Below, piece after piece: positions 26,941 to 35,598 of a DNA stretch of 64,000 nt. A model generated the notes under the pieces. It did no database searches, was not told where the DNA came from, and was given only the letters and a program-made list of their open reading frames with translations. The stretch comes from Phytomonas francai (taxonomy: Eukaryota > Euglenozoa > Kinetoplastea > Trypanosomatida > Trypanosomatidae). Numbering within the stretch: position 1 is the stretch's first letter; every line of letters starts with the position of its first letter. The DNA is taken from contig MJCC01000004.1 of the NCBI GenBank assembly GCA_001766655.1, positions 1,054,429 to 1,118,428 of the forward strand, read 5' to 3'. The position numbers were made by a program, and so were the translations under genes.

Positions 26941-28782
26941 ATGAAGATCTTTATCCATACAAAAAGTGAAGGAAAAAGTTGCAACAGCCAGACTCAACTC
27001 ATGATCGATACCATTTCTATTGTTAGCAATGGCGGTGTGGTTCTGTGGACGCATAGTACGCAGCAGGCTCCCCGACGAGGGGTCATTAACAGGTTTATTC
27101 AAGAAATCATTCTAGAAGACCGCACAGGGGAACGAGAGTATATTTCCGACGACCACAAGATGCGGTGGATCCTCAATAATGAGTTGGATTTTTTTGCCGT
27201 GGTAATCTATCCTAAGTTTCTGGTGCTGCAGTATGTTGATCAATTTCTGAAGGAATTGATGTCGAAATTCAAGGAAAAATTTGGCAAACTGATTCTGAAA
27301 CCTTTGGGACAGACATTTGATTTCATCGATGACTTCACACCCCTGTTGGCTAAACTAGAGTTAAGCGAACAGAGCGTCGGGGGGCAAACGTCTTCAAAGG
27401 AGGATTGCTCGGGTAATTTAGCCCAAACTGAGCCTCAGTCGGTTCAAGACGAAGAAGAGGACGAAGACGAAGACGGAGACGGCAAGGCGAGCGCCTCCGA
27501 AATGGGTGGCCATCCTCCACCGCCTGAGACCTCAGCCGCTCCCGCGCAAACTGCCCACCGCGAGGGTGATTTTTTTATTACGAAATCCGGCCGTCGAATC
27601 GCCGTCCGCGGGAAGGCCTCGACGCGGACGGGCGGGGGCGGGAATGCGCTCCCCCCGCCCGCCGCCAAAACCAAACGCCCGCCAAAGCAACCGACGACGT
27701 GGGGCGAGAAGGCCGCGGAGTCCGCGCGCGCGAAGGCCCCGACCGAGGACGAGCTCCGCGCCCACGCGGAGATGCAAAAGAGCACCTACGTGAAGCGCCT
27801 GCCGAGCGGCGGGGTCGCGCCCGTGAAGGAGCGGGAGTGGGAGCGCCCCGCGCGCGGGGGCCTTTCGGGGTGGCTGCGCGCCTACGTCGGCCCGCGCGAG
27901 CTCGCCGCGAGCGACTTCGCCGAGGTGATTCCGAAGCTTCGGGAGAAGCTGATCGCGAAGAACGTCGCCGTCGACGTCGCCGACGACGTCTGCCGGTCCG
28001 TGGAGGCCTCGTTGGCGGGGAAGCGGGTCGGGACCTTCGACTCCCTGCACGCCGTCGTGAAGGCGGCGATGGTGGCCGCCCTCCGGCGTATTTTGGAGCC
28101 CAAGCGGGAGGTGAATATCCTGCGCGACGTGGCCGCCGCGAAGGCCCGCGGGCGACCCTACAGCATCGTCTTCTGCGGGGTCAACGGCGTCGGGAAGTCG
28201 ACCTCGCTCGCGAAGATCTCGTTTTGGCTTCAGCAAAACGGCCATAGCCTGTGCATTACGGCCGGGGATACCTTTCGGCATGGCGCGATCGAGCAGCTGG
28301 AGGTGCACGGGCGCTGTTTGGGGGTCCCGGTCTTCCAGATGGGGTACGGCGCGGACCCTTCCGCGGTCGCCGCCGCCGCCATCGCGCAGGCCGCGCGCGA
28401 GCGGGTCGACGTCGTGATGATCGACACCGCGGGGCGGATGCAGGACCACGAGTCCCGCATGCGCGCCCTTGCGAAGCTCATTCACGATAATCAGCCCGAT
28501 TTGGTGCTTTTCGTAGGGGAGGCTCTTGTGGGCAACAACGGCATCGACCAGCTGCGGAAGTTTAACCAATGCCTCATCGATTACGCGCCGGTGGGGAAAC
28601 CCAGCCGTTCCATTGACGGCATCGTTCTGACGAAGTTTGATACCGTGGATGAGAAAACGGGTGCCGCGCTTTCCATGGTTTACGAGCTCGGGCAGCCGAT
28701 CGTTTTCGTCGGGGTTGGGCAAACTTATCAGGATTTAAAAGTGCTTGAAACGGAGGTTGTGGTGAGCGCGCTCATGTCGTAA
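26941..28782 (+). CDS. SRPRA: signal recognition particle receptor alpha subunit
   Basis: The 613-residue protein has the SR-alpha layout: an N-terminal SRX-type domain (about 1-125), an acidic and basic low-complexity linker (125-300) and the SRP-type NG GTPase. GTPase motifs are G1 GVNGVGKST at 413-421, AGDTFRHGAIEQL at 441-453, G3 DTAGRM at 495-500, GNNGIDQL near 531-538, G4 TKFD at 564-567 and GVGQTYQDL at 591-599. It docks ribosome-nascent chain complexes at the ER through SRP54. No membrane helix, as expected. The linker and NG domain are very GC-rich, while the SRX part is AT-richer. Confidence 0.95.
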   Translation: MKIFIHTKSEGKSCNSQTQLMIDTISIVSNGGVVLWTHSTQQAPRRGVINRFIQEIILEDRTGEREYISDDHKMRWILNNELDFFAVVIYPKFLVLQYVDQFLKELMSKFKEKFGKLILKPLGQTFDFIDDFTPLLAKLELSEQSVGGQTSSKEDCSGNLAQTEPQSVQDEEEDEDEDGDGKASASEMGGHPPPPETSAAPAQTAHREGDFFITKSGRRIAVRGKASTRTGGGGNALPPPAAKTKRPPKQPTTWGEKAAESARAKAPTEDELRAHAEMQKSTYVKRLPSGGVAPVKEREWERPARGGLSGWLRAYVGPRELAASDFAEVIPKLREKLIAKNVAVDVADDVCRSVEASLAGKRVGTFDSLHAVVKAAMVAALRRILEPKREVNILRDVAAAKARGRPYSIVFCGVNGVGKSTSLAKISFWLQQNGHSLCITAGDTFRHGAIEQLEVHGRCLGVPVFQMGYGADPSAVAAAAIAQAARERVDVVMIDTAGRMQDHESRMRALAKLIHDNQPDLVLFVGEALVGNNGIDQLRKFNQCLIDYAPVGKPSRSIDGIVLTKFDTVDEKTGAALSMVYELGQPIVFVGVGQTYQDLKVLETEVVVSALMS

Positions 28783-29172
28783 AAAGGGTCTTTGTGTATA
28801 GGAGGAAAAGGAAAAAAAACGCATTCCTGGAAAAGAAAGAGGATACCAGCGTTTTTCCAATATTGAGTAGTGTGCGTCTCATTCATATATACATATTTTG
28901 AGCTATGGTCATCGGAGCTAATTCCTCCTGCTTTAGGATGACTTCTTTTTTGTTTTCTTTTTGTCGTTGCTTGTATGAGATGTTTAATCCTATACAGCGA
29001 GTGTAGAATTTCGTTCCTTGATCCTCAAACGGTAGGTTTTCTTTGTTAGCAGTAGTAAATTCCAGTCTGATAAATATATAAATTTATAGGTATTGGACAT
29101 TTTTTTTATTTGGAATTAAGCGCTCTACAAAGATTTGAGTATTATCTCCTTAGATATCGCATCTATTTTAAA
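28783..29172. other. intergenic, no gene seen
   Basis: AT-rich and T-rich spacer. TTG at 29110 opens the frame of the next gene but the first ATG is at 29173. Confidence 0.6.
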
Positions 29173-30894
29173 ATGTATCGTTTTCTTACAACCACCGGAT
29201 GCACACCTACCGCAGGTTCCCTCATAGCCCTTACAACGTTATCGTGCAAACGGTACACGGGTAATAGCTCCACGACTACGTCAAAGGGTAATACAACACG
29301 TTCAAAAGGAATCTCCTTTAATAAAGATGAAGGAATTAGCAAAGGTCTTGGTGGGTTTGGCCATTACGCGGGATCGATTACGGCTTTTATGAAAACCGAC
29401 GCCGAAAAAAAGCGAGCCCCGGGTATGAATGAACCTCTACCGTGCAGTGTAGCCGGATCGCAGGCCTCTTTGCAGGCCATGCAGGCGAAATTAGTGGAGG
29501 AGGCGGCGTTGACGGGCAGCCTGCCCTCCCCTCGTCGCGCGGCTGCGAGTGCTCCCGGCCCTCCATCCCCTAAAAATAATACGTCAAACATGAAAAAGAC
29601 AGGCGAAACCTCGCCAACAGCGTCGGCGAAAAGGTCTTCCCTACCTCGAGTAGCGGCGCAGGAGGTGAAAAGGCCGCCCGCGGTCGAATCGCCCCTCTCC
29701 GGGAAGGCGAGCTCGCCCGGGAGCGTCGAGAAGCCCGCGGAGGTCGAGGAGTACTACCGCTCGATCCCCGACAACCCGCTCACCAAGGAGGAGCTCTGGC
29801 AGCGTGTGAAGCGGGCGAGCGCGGAGCAGCGGCAGCGGCAGCGCGCGGGCGCCGAGGCGCCCTTCGTAATCAACGCCGAGGAGGTCGACTACATCCGCAT
29901 GGAGGAGGACCTCAAGGAGATCGACCCCCTCCACCACTCCCTCGGGGAGCTTGCCTACCCCGAAGAGGGGATTCGGCGGAACTACTACGCGATGTGGTAC
30001 TTAGCGATCGCGCTGAATAAGGCGCGGTGGTCCGCGCTCGAGGTGCAGTCCCAGCGCGGCGTGAAAAGCACCGGGGCCGGGATGAAGTTGATGTTCTGGA
30101 AAGACGCCGTGAACTCGATTCTCGAGCGGAAGGAAATGCTCTCCGGGCAGTTCACCGAATCGCACCCGATTTTGCGCCCCTTCGGGGCGGCCGTGGCGAG
30201 TACGCCGGGGCTCACAAAGGCCTTCGCCCGCGGCTTCACGGACGCCCGCCTGCGCATCTTTCAGCAGCCTGGCAACATCAAGCAGCTTTTTGACCATTTC
30301 GACAAGTTCTACGGCTACTTTTTCTACTCCTTGCTGGAGCTGACGACGGGGAAGGACGAGAACGCGGAGCACCTCCTCCTCCACATCGGCCGCGCCCTCG
30401 GGCTCGTCCTGCACAGCGTAATGTTGTGGAAGAAATATGTCCGTCTGGGCATAACGATGCTCCCGGCGGATCTTTGCGCGGATAATCACGTGAATTTGGT
30501 GCTTTTGAAGAATATCCCGTTGGCCTCGCGGGATGGGGGTGTGAAAAAGCTCCTTTACGATGTGTTATGTATCGCGAAAACGGAACTGCTCCACGCGCAG
30601 AAGCTCGCGCCATTGGTCCCACCAAAGGTCTGGCCAATCGTGATGGAGGTTTTATATCCGAACTACTATCTTGGCTTTCTACAGCGGCGAAACCTCAACG
30701 TGAGCGCGATGTTTGCGGATTACAATATCGAGAACCCAGGGCTCGTGTGGTTTCGCCTAAAAAAGCGCTGGGAGTGGGAGCGCTATCAGAGTATCGAGAA
30801 ATTGCTGAGCGAAGAGGCGCCGCTACCGTGGATTAACATCTCCCTCCTGCATTCCCCTTCGCGATACAAGATGGCAAACAAGGAAAAGGAATGA
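29173..30894 (+). CDS. NDUFAF6: NDUFAF6-like (squalene/phytoene synthase fold) mitochondrial protein
   Basis: From the ATG at 29173 the product has 573 residues. It begins MYRFLTTTGCTPTAGSLIAL, a presequence-like start. Residues roughly 245-550 match the NDUFAF6 branch of the squalene/phytoene synthase family: MKLMFWKDAVNSILERKE, HIGRALGLVLHSVMLWKKY, then RLGITMLPADLCADNHVN with the expected spacing. Human NDUFAF6 is needed to assemble the ND1 module of complex I and lacks synthase activity. The DxxxD motifs that bind prenyl diphosphate are not obvious here, in agreement. The 220-residue Ser/Pro/Lys-rich N-terminal extension is unusual in length. Confidence 0.75.
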   Translation: MYRFLTTTGCTPTAGSLIALTTLSCKRYTGNSSTTTSKGNTTRSKGISFNKDEGISKGLGGFGHYAGSITAFMKTDAEKKRAPGMNEPLPCSVAGSQASLQAMQAKLVEEAALTGSLPSPRRAAASAPGPPSPKNNTSNMKKTGETSPTASAKRSSLPRVAAQEVKRPPAVESPLSGKASSPGSVEKPAEVEEYYRSIPDNPLTKEELWQRVKRASAEQRQRQRAGAEAPFVINAEEVDYIRMEEDLKEIDPLHHSLGELAYPEEGIRRNYYAMWYLAIALNKARWSALEVQSQRGVKSTGAGMKLMFWKDAVNSILERKEMLSGQFTESHPILRPFGAAVASTPGLTKAFARGFTDARLRIFQQPGNIKQLFDHFDKFYGYFFYSLLELTTGKDENAEHLLLHIGRALGLVLHSVMLWKKYVRLGITMLPADLCADNHVNLVLLKNIPLASRDGGVKKLLYDVLCIAKTELLHAQKLAPLVPPKVWPIVMEVLYPNYYLGFLQRRNLNVSAMFADYNIENPGLVWFRLKKRWEWERYQSIEKLLSEEAPLPWINISLLHSPSRYKMANKEKE

Positions 30895-31553
30895 CGAAAC
30901 TTACCTTAGAGAAGGGAGGGGGATATTGTTCTATTTGAAAGTTGGAAAGAAAAAGAAAAATACCGCCGGATGGTTCCCTTTTTCTTATCACCGCAACTGA
31001 AGAAGAATCTATGGACTCTTTTATTTCTTAGATTATATCTAATATTCCCCTCTTTCCTCGCACCCAACTATGCTTATCATCGTCTGGATCACTCTCTGAT
31101 ATTATGAAGGGAAAGTATTTTACCTTCATGACTTGGAGAAAAAGGGTTGAAAGGGCATTTGTTTGCAGCAAAATAGTTTCAGCGATCAGAGATTTTTTCT
31201 AACAACTATTTATTGTCCTGAGGTATAAATAGCTTTTCGGGGGGTTATTCGTGTTGACAGGCTAGCATAGTGGTGCGTATTTTCTCATTCCCCTTTTGCT
31301 CCGCTATCTTGCCTATCGTTGGCGTTTCACCCTTCACATTAATCATCCACGATACCTCCTCCTTGAAAGGGTGATTTTTGGAGGAGGGTATGGGTTGCAT
31401 TGACATAAAGTGACTTTTATGGATTCGGCTTTTTCCTCTTTTTCCGCTGTGGTTGGCTATATATATATATATATATATAGCTTTACTATTTCTGCGGAAA
31501 GCCCTACAGGAGACTATTCCCTCTCTCTCTCTCTCTCTGAGTATCCTATATTT
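30895..31553. other. intergenic with TA and CT microsatellites
   Basis: Contains TA repeat 31458-31480 and a CT run 31520-31539. The latter forms a trans-splice tract for the small gene at 31554. Confidence 0.65.
31520..31543 (+). promoter_or_regulatory. CT-repeat splice acceptor tract
   Basis: A CT microsatellite followed by GAG, 10-15 bases before the ATG at 31554. A perfect dinucleotide repeat doing duty as polypyrimidine tract would make splicing sensitive to repeat length. Confidence 0.5.
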
Positions 31554-31751
31554 ATGGAGAGATTCCTTACTCGTGCTATTCACGCTTCGCTCCCTCTTTT
31601 CCCCTTAGTAGCTCCTTCTGTGAGTCTACCCAATGATTTATGGAAGTTTTTTTTTTCTTCTCTTTCTGTTGCTGTCATTGTTTGTGTTATACGCTTCTAT
31701 TCAAGCAAAAGTTCTGAAAAGCTACGTGCAAAGATTGACTACCGGTCATAA
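31554..31751 (+). CDS. small tail-anchored membrane protein (65 residues)
   Basis: The frame is open from 31410, but the pyrimidine tract ends just before 31554, so the ATG there is the best start. The product is MERFLTRAIHASLPLFPLVA and on, with one hydrophobic helix near the C-terminus (WKFFFSSLSVAVIVCVIRFY) and a short basic tail ending in KIDYRS. The shape is that of a small tail-anchored or inner-membrane respiratory subunit. Family not recognised. Size and low complexity leave room for doubt. Confidence 0.5.
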   Translation: MERFLTRAIHASLPLFPLVAPSVSLPNDLWKFFFSSLSVAVIVCVIRFYSSKSSEKLRAKIDYRS

Positions 31752-31877
31752 TAAGAGTTTTTATTGGCTCCTGAGAGTTTATCCTATTAAGTAAGATTTA
31801 TTACATTCGTTAAAATAATAATAAAAGTACATCTTTGACATACGTATATATTTATATAATTAACCTCAAGGCTCAAG

Positions 31878-33002
31878 ATGGCAGAATCTTCGATTAATTT
31901 ACCCGAAGTGGAGCCCTTCACTTACGTTTTAATCCCATCAGATGATTCAAAGGAGGTCGTCGAGGGGTGCTTTGACGGGCATACCGAAGAGGAGCTCCGC
32001 GCGCACCTCACGCGGTATTTCCGCCAGCTTTTACTCTCCCCGGATCAGATGAAAGCGATGTCGAAGCACCTCGTTGAGAGCTCCAACGAGGCCGCGCGTA
32101 AAACCACCGTCAACGCGGAAAAATCCGAGGGCGCTCGAAACCCCGAAAATGAATCCCCCGCGGAGATGGACCCGGCGAGACAGAAAGAGATGATCGACGC
32201 CTACCTCGAGCAATCCTCCTACGAGATTATACCTGTGCAGATGCCCATGCGGCAGACAAAATTCATTGGCACCTCGCTCTACATCGACGATTGTGGGCAA
32301 TTTAAAGACCTCGCGCAGAATTATCGCGCGAGCCGGATCGCCCAGCGTGAGATCCGCGGCGATGCCTTTTTATTATCCAACCACGACGACCCCGCGCTTG
32401 ATGTCTGGCGTCGGGTGGACTGCCGACTGTCCGATTACGAAGCCCTATACGCCCACCCGCCGGAGGTGAAGTATGATACGAGCAATCGCGCGCAAATGGC
32501 CGACGCCGCGATGCTTCGCGAAGAGGAAACGAAGAAAATCACCAACGAGGACGTGACGGTGGCACGAAAAGGGAAGGAGGACGGCAATCGGTACGTTTCC
32601 GAGGGCGATTTAAAGGCCGCCGTGCAGGCGTACGCGCTGGCAATTGAACGGACCGAAGGACGTCGGGATTTGCTGCCAAACGAGGCCGAGATCACGGAGC
32701 TTCGCAAATCCGCCCTGCTCAACCGCAGCCTTTGCTTTCAACGCCTTGGGAAGTTCTCGGACGCGGCAAAGGATGCGGAGAAGGCGATTTTGCTCGACAA
32801 GGAAAACCCGAAAGCGTACTATCGTCTTACGCAGGCGTTGATCGGCTCGCATGATTACACAGGGGCGAAGACGGCGTTGGGGAAATTCGCCGCGTACGGT
32901 GGCTCGAGCGCCGATCACACCGTCATGCACGCGAGTATCGAGCAAGGCGAGCGCGTATTAAAGGAACAACTTCGAAAGAACCTGGCGAAAATGTTCAAGT
33001 AA
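31878..33002 (+). CDS. TPR co-chaperone-like protein
   Basis: A 374-residue protein. The C-terminal half holds three tetratricopeptide repeats: ARKGKEDGNRYVSEGDLKAA and QAYALAIERT (about 225-260), ALLNRSLCFQRLGKFSDAAK with DAEKAILLDKENP (about 275-312), and KAYYRLTQALIGSHDYTGAK (about 313-345). The arrangement GN-x-Y, LLNRS and KAYYR is that of Hsp70/Hsp90 clamp proteins such as Cns1/TTC4. The N-terminal part is acidic and contains no known domain, but the motif FIGTSLYIDDC could be family-specific. Likely cytosolic. Confidence 0.72.
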   Translation: MAESSINLPEVEPFTYVLIPSDDSKEVVEGCFDGHTEEELRAHLTRYFRQLLLSPDQMKAMSKHLVESSNEAARKTTVNAEKSEGARNPENESPAEMDPARQKEMIDAYLEQSSYEIIPVQMPMRQTKFIGTSLYIDDCGQFKDLAQNYRASRIAQREIRGDAFLLSNHDDPALDVWRRVDCRLSDYEALYAHPPEVKYDTSNRAQMADAAMLREEETKKITNEDVTVARKGKEDGNRYVSEGDLKAAVQAYALAIERTEGRRDLLPNEAEITELRKSALLNRSLCFQRLGKFSDAAKDAEKAILLDKENPKAYYRLTQALIGSHDYTGAKTALGKFAAYGGSSADHTVMHASIEQGERVLKEQLRKNLAKMFK

Positions 33003-33192
33003 ATGGTTATCCGAATTTCCCCACCCACCCCCTTGTCGTTCATTTATATCTTAAAGAGGAATAAAAAAGTAAACAAATCCAAAGAATCCCCGCAAGTAGG
33101 AGAGGGGCGTCAATGCAATGCAAACATACCTATGGTCTCTTTCTCTTATCCGGTGTACTCCCCTTCCCTTCTTTCACCCTCCCCCTCTTGTA

Positions 33193-33550
33193 TTCTTTCC
33201 CACACCCTTTAATCCCCCGTCACATCTCCGCAGGGGATTCGTCTCACCGTCTCTCTTCTTTCCCACATCCTTTGATCCCCCGTCACATCTCCGCAGGGGA
33301 NNNNNNNNNNNNNNNNNNNNNNNNNNNNNNNNNNNNNNNNNNNNNNNNNNNNNNNNNNNNNNNNNNNNNNNNNNNNNNNNNNNNNNNNNNNNNNNNNNNN
33401 NNNNNNNNNNNNNNNNNNNNNNNNNNNNNNNNNNNNNNNNNNNNNGGATTCGTCTCACCGTCTCTCTTCTTTCCCACATCCTTTGATCCCCCGTCACATC
33501 TCCGCAGGGGATTCGTCTCACCGTCTCTCTTCTTTCCCACCCTTTTTGTG
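33193..33550 (+). repeat. 63-bp tandem repeat upstream of an unknown gene, with assembly gap
   Basis: Units start with TTCTTTCCCACATCC and contain CACATCTCCGCAGGGG and GTCTCACCGTCTCTC. Starts are at 33193, 33256, 33467 and 33530, each adjacent pair 63 bases apart, with N at 33301-33445 between. The spacing across the gap is 211, which is not a multiple of 63, so the gap length is not the real missing length. 63 is 21 codons and no stop occurs in one frame, so the array is also an open frame. Each unit has a pyrimidine tract followed by a CAG, as a trans-splice acceptor would. Confidence 0.9.
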
Positions 33551-34243
33551 ATGGCGGGGCCGACGGCAGGGGGCGCGGGGGCGCCGGGGATGGGCACGCA
33601 GGCGTACGTGGAGGAGCTGCCGGCCTTCCGCGCCCCCCCGCCGCCGCCGCGGACGGCCGTCGACCGCTTCACGCGCGTCCTCCGGCTGGAGGTGGGGCAA
33701 GACGCGGAGTTCCCGGGGCTCGGCGGGCGGCCGTCCGGGCCGCTCGGCGCCCTGCTCGGCCCGATCGCGCCGCTGATCCCGCGCACGCACGCGTCCGCCG
33801 ACGCGCGGGCGAACCCCTGCCCGGAGGAGTACTGGTGGGCCTCCTGGCGCTGGCCGCGGCGGACGGCGGTGAACGCGAAGGTGGCGCCGCCCGAGGCGGG
33901 GCGCTACCGGGACTACTACCACTACCTCGCCTTCCGCCACTGGTTCGAGCGGGAGCGCGACGTCTACGTGGCGGCCGCCGGGCTCGCGGCCGAGATGCTG
34001 AACCGCTGCATCGCCAAGGAGGGGCCGTACAACGCGGCGAAGAACTGCCGGCACCTGCACCACAAGGCCTTTGCTATGTCCCGCATGGAGGAACTCCAGC
34101 AGGCGATGCTGTACATGGCCGTCACCGGCAACGCCGCGATCCGCGAGACGCCGTACCCGGAGAACTTTGTCGAGGAGAAGCGGAAGATCTACGACGACTG
34201 GCTCTTTCGCACACGCATGCGGAAGCCCGGCGACGCCGCCTGA
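33551..34243 (+). CDS. conserved-looking protein of unknown function (230 residues)
   Basis: Start ATG at 33551 follows directly after the last 63-bp unit (TTCTTTCCCACCCTTTTTGTG). The protein is rich in Arg, Ala and Pro, with no membrane helix and two helical stretches: YHYLAFRHWFERERDVYVAA and AKNCRHLHHKAFAMSRMEEL, then EETPYPENFVEEKRK-like tail. Composition is GC-saturated at third positions. A mitochondrial or respiratory-complex role would fit the Cys/His-poor, basic character, but I do not recognise the family. The frame continues open upstream through the repeat array, so an N-terminal extension cannot be excluded. Confidence 0.75.
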   Translation: MAGPTAGGAGAPGMGTQAYVEELPAFRAPPPPPRTAVDRFTRVLRLEVGQDAEFPGLGGRPSGPLGALLGPIAPLIPRTHASADARANPCPEEYWWASWRWPRRTAVNAKVAPPEAGRYRDYYHYLAFRHWFERERDVYVAAAGLAAEMLNRCIAKEGPYNAAKNCRHLHHKAFAMSRMEELQQAMLYMAVTGNAAIRETPYPENFVEEKRKIYDDWLFRTRMRKPGDAA

Positions 34244-34704
34244 GGTTGCCCCTCTGCTCGCTCGTAATAGCGCTCAAGCGCAGGTCGTCTTTTTGTTTGC
34301 TTGTTTTTTACAGGTAGAAATAGGAGTTAGTTGGACGTTTAGTAGATAGGATCGCAAGCATCTAACCATAGTTGAGGATGCCCTGTTTTGGTCTTTTTGC
34401 CATGTTCGTTTCGGTTTTCGCCGTAATGTAGGATTATACACATATTTAGATATTGCCAAAACGAAACGTGATGCCAACGCACACTCGAAGAAAAGAGATC
34501 CGCGGCTTCCTATTTTTATGCTTCATCAACCCGTCCCTTCTCTTTTGCGTGCATGTCTTTCCTTTGTTTATTTCTTTTAAGGTCCTAGAGTGTGGTGGCC
34601 CGCCTCCAAAAAAAAAAAATATATATATAAACCCATTTGGAATAGCGTAGCCATAAGATATAATATCCATAATAAATCAATAAATAAATAGCAAACGGGA
34701 AAGG
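34244..34704. other. intergenic, no gene seen
   Basis: Spacer of 461 bases with a TTCTTTTGCGTG-type pyrimidine stretch near 34545 and a short A12 run near 34608. Nothing else. Confidence 0.6.
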
Positions 34705-35085
34705 ATGCTAGCTGATGTAAATGCCGAGCGAATGCGGCAGTTCGATCGCATTCAGAAGTTGTCCAAAGCCGTGGACGCGTTAGTCGCACGCCGGTATGCC
34801 ATGAAGGAAAAGAATGACATGTTAAACCAACTCGAGGCCTTCCTGAACGAGATGGAATCCTCCGTGGCCTCGGCGGAGAGCCAGGTAGAAAAGGCTCGCG
34901 CGCAGTGCGTAGTATTACGCGAGCCGGAGAACTCAAGGAGTTGTGGGAAGGCAGGAAAGGATCCGGAGGTGGAGAATTTGTGGAAAACTTACGGCGGTAA
35001 GATGGCGGATCAACTCGCTCGCCATTCGATGCGGCTGGAAGCACTCCAGTGGGAGCGTGCTGGTCCGGAAAGTATCCTGAAATAA
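34705..35085 (+). CDS. small coiled-coil protein, function unknown
   Basis: A 126-residue protein. Residues 5-70 form a continuous charged helix with heptad Leu/Met (LSKAVDALVARRYAMKEKN then MLNQLEAFLNEMESSVASAE), ending near CVVLREPENS, and the C-terminal part (WKTYGGKMADQLARHSMRLE) forms a second helix. No targeting signal. Prefoldin-, BLOC- or kinetochore-like small coils have this shape. Not recognised further. Confidence 0.65.
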   Translation: MLADVNAERMRQFDRIQKLSKAVDALVARRYAMKEKNDMLNQLEAFLNEMESSVASAESQVEKARAQCVVLREPENSRSCGKAGKDPEVENLWKTYGGKMADQLARHSMRLEALQWERAGPESILK

Positions 35086-35598
35086 AAAGGAGTCAATAGG
35101 GGAGATGATGAACACATAAGGAAGGATATCTACCATAAAAAGGTGTCACTGCTGTTGCTGTGTAAGATTCCATTCGTCGCCATGAGGCGAGAACTGACGT
35201 TGTGGATCTATTGGAGCTGCAACTTTTTTTCTTGTCAATAGAGTACATCATTTGTAAGTTCGCAGCCATCAAAAAAAAAAAATATCTATTCTCTTCCTGT
35301 GCGATGCTTGTGTCATAAATCCTTCGGTAAATATCAATCTTTTATGCTGAATGCATTGTCCTTGTTTTTGGTTTTGGTCACTTTTCCCTCCCACCATCCG
35401 TGGGCAAACATTTCATATACATATATATAGGATGCACTTCATGGATTGATCTGTATATTTATGTCATGTTGGTCTACTCCTGTATTCACTACAATCTAGA
35501 CGCATACATTTTGAAATTGGCCTTCTCTTTTTATTTTGAAGGGCAAGGTGAATCCGAAAGATTAAAATACGAGCAAAAGAGGGGGGCTCAACGCACAT
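35086..35598. other. intergenic, no gene seen
   Basis: AT-rich, includes a T-rich stretch (CTTTTCCCTCCCACC near 35380), likely acceptor tract for the next gene. Confidence 0.6.

Noticed and set aside
33113..33550. Upstream extension of the 230-residue gene through the 63-bp array
   Set aside because: Kept as an open possibility only; the array is pyrimidine-rich and ends just before a good ATG, so a leader role is likelier.
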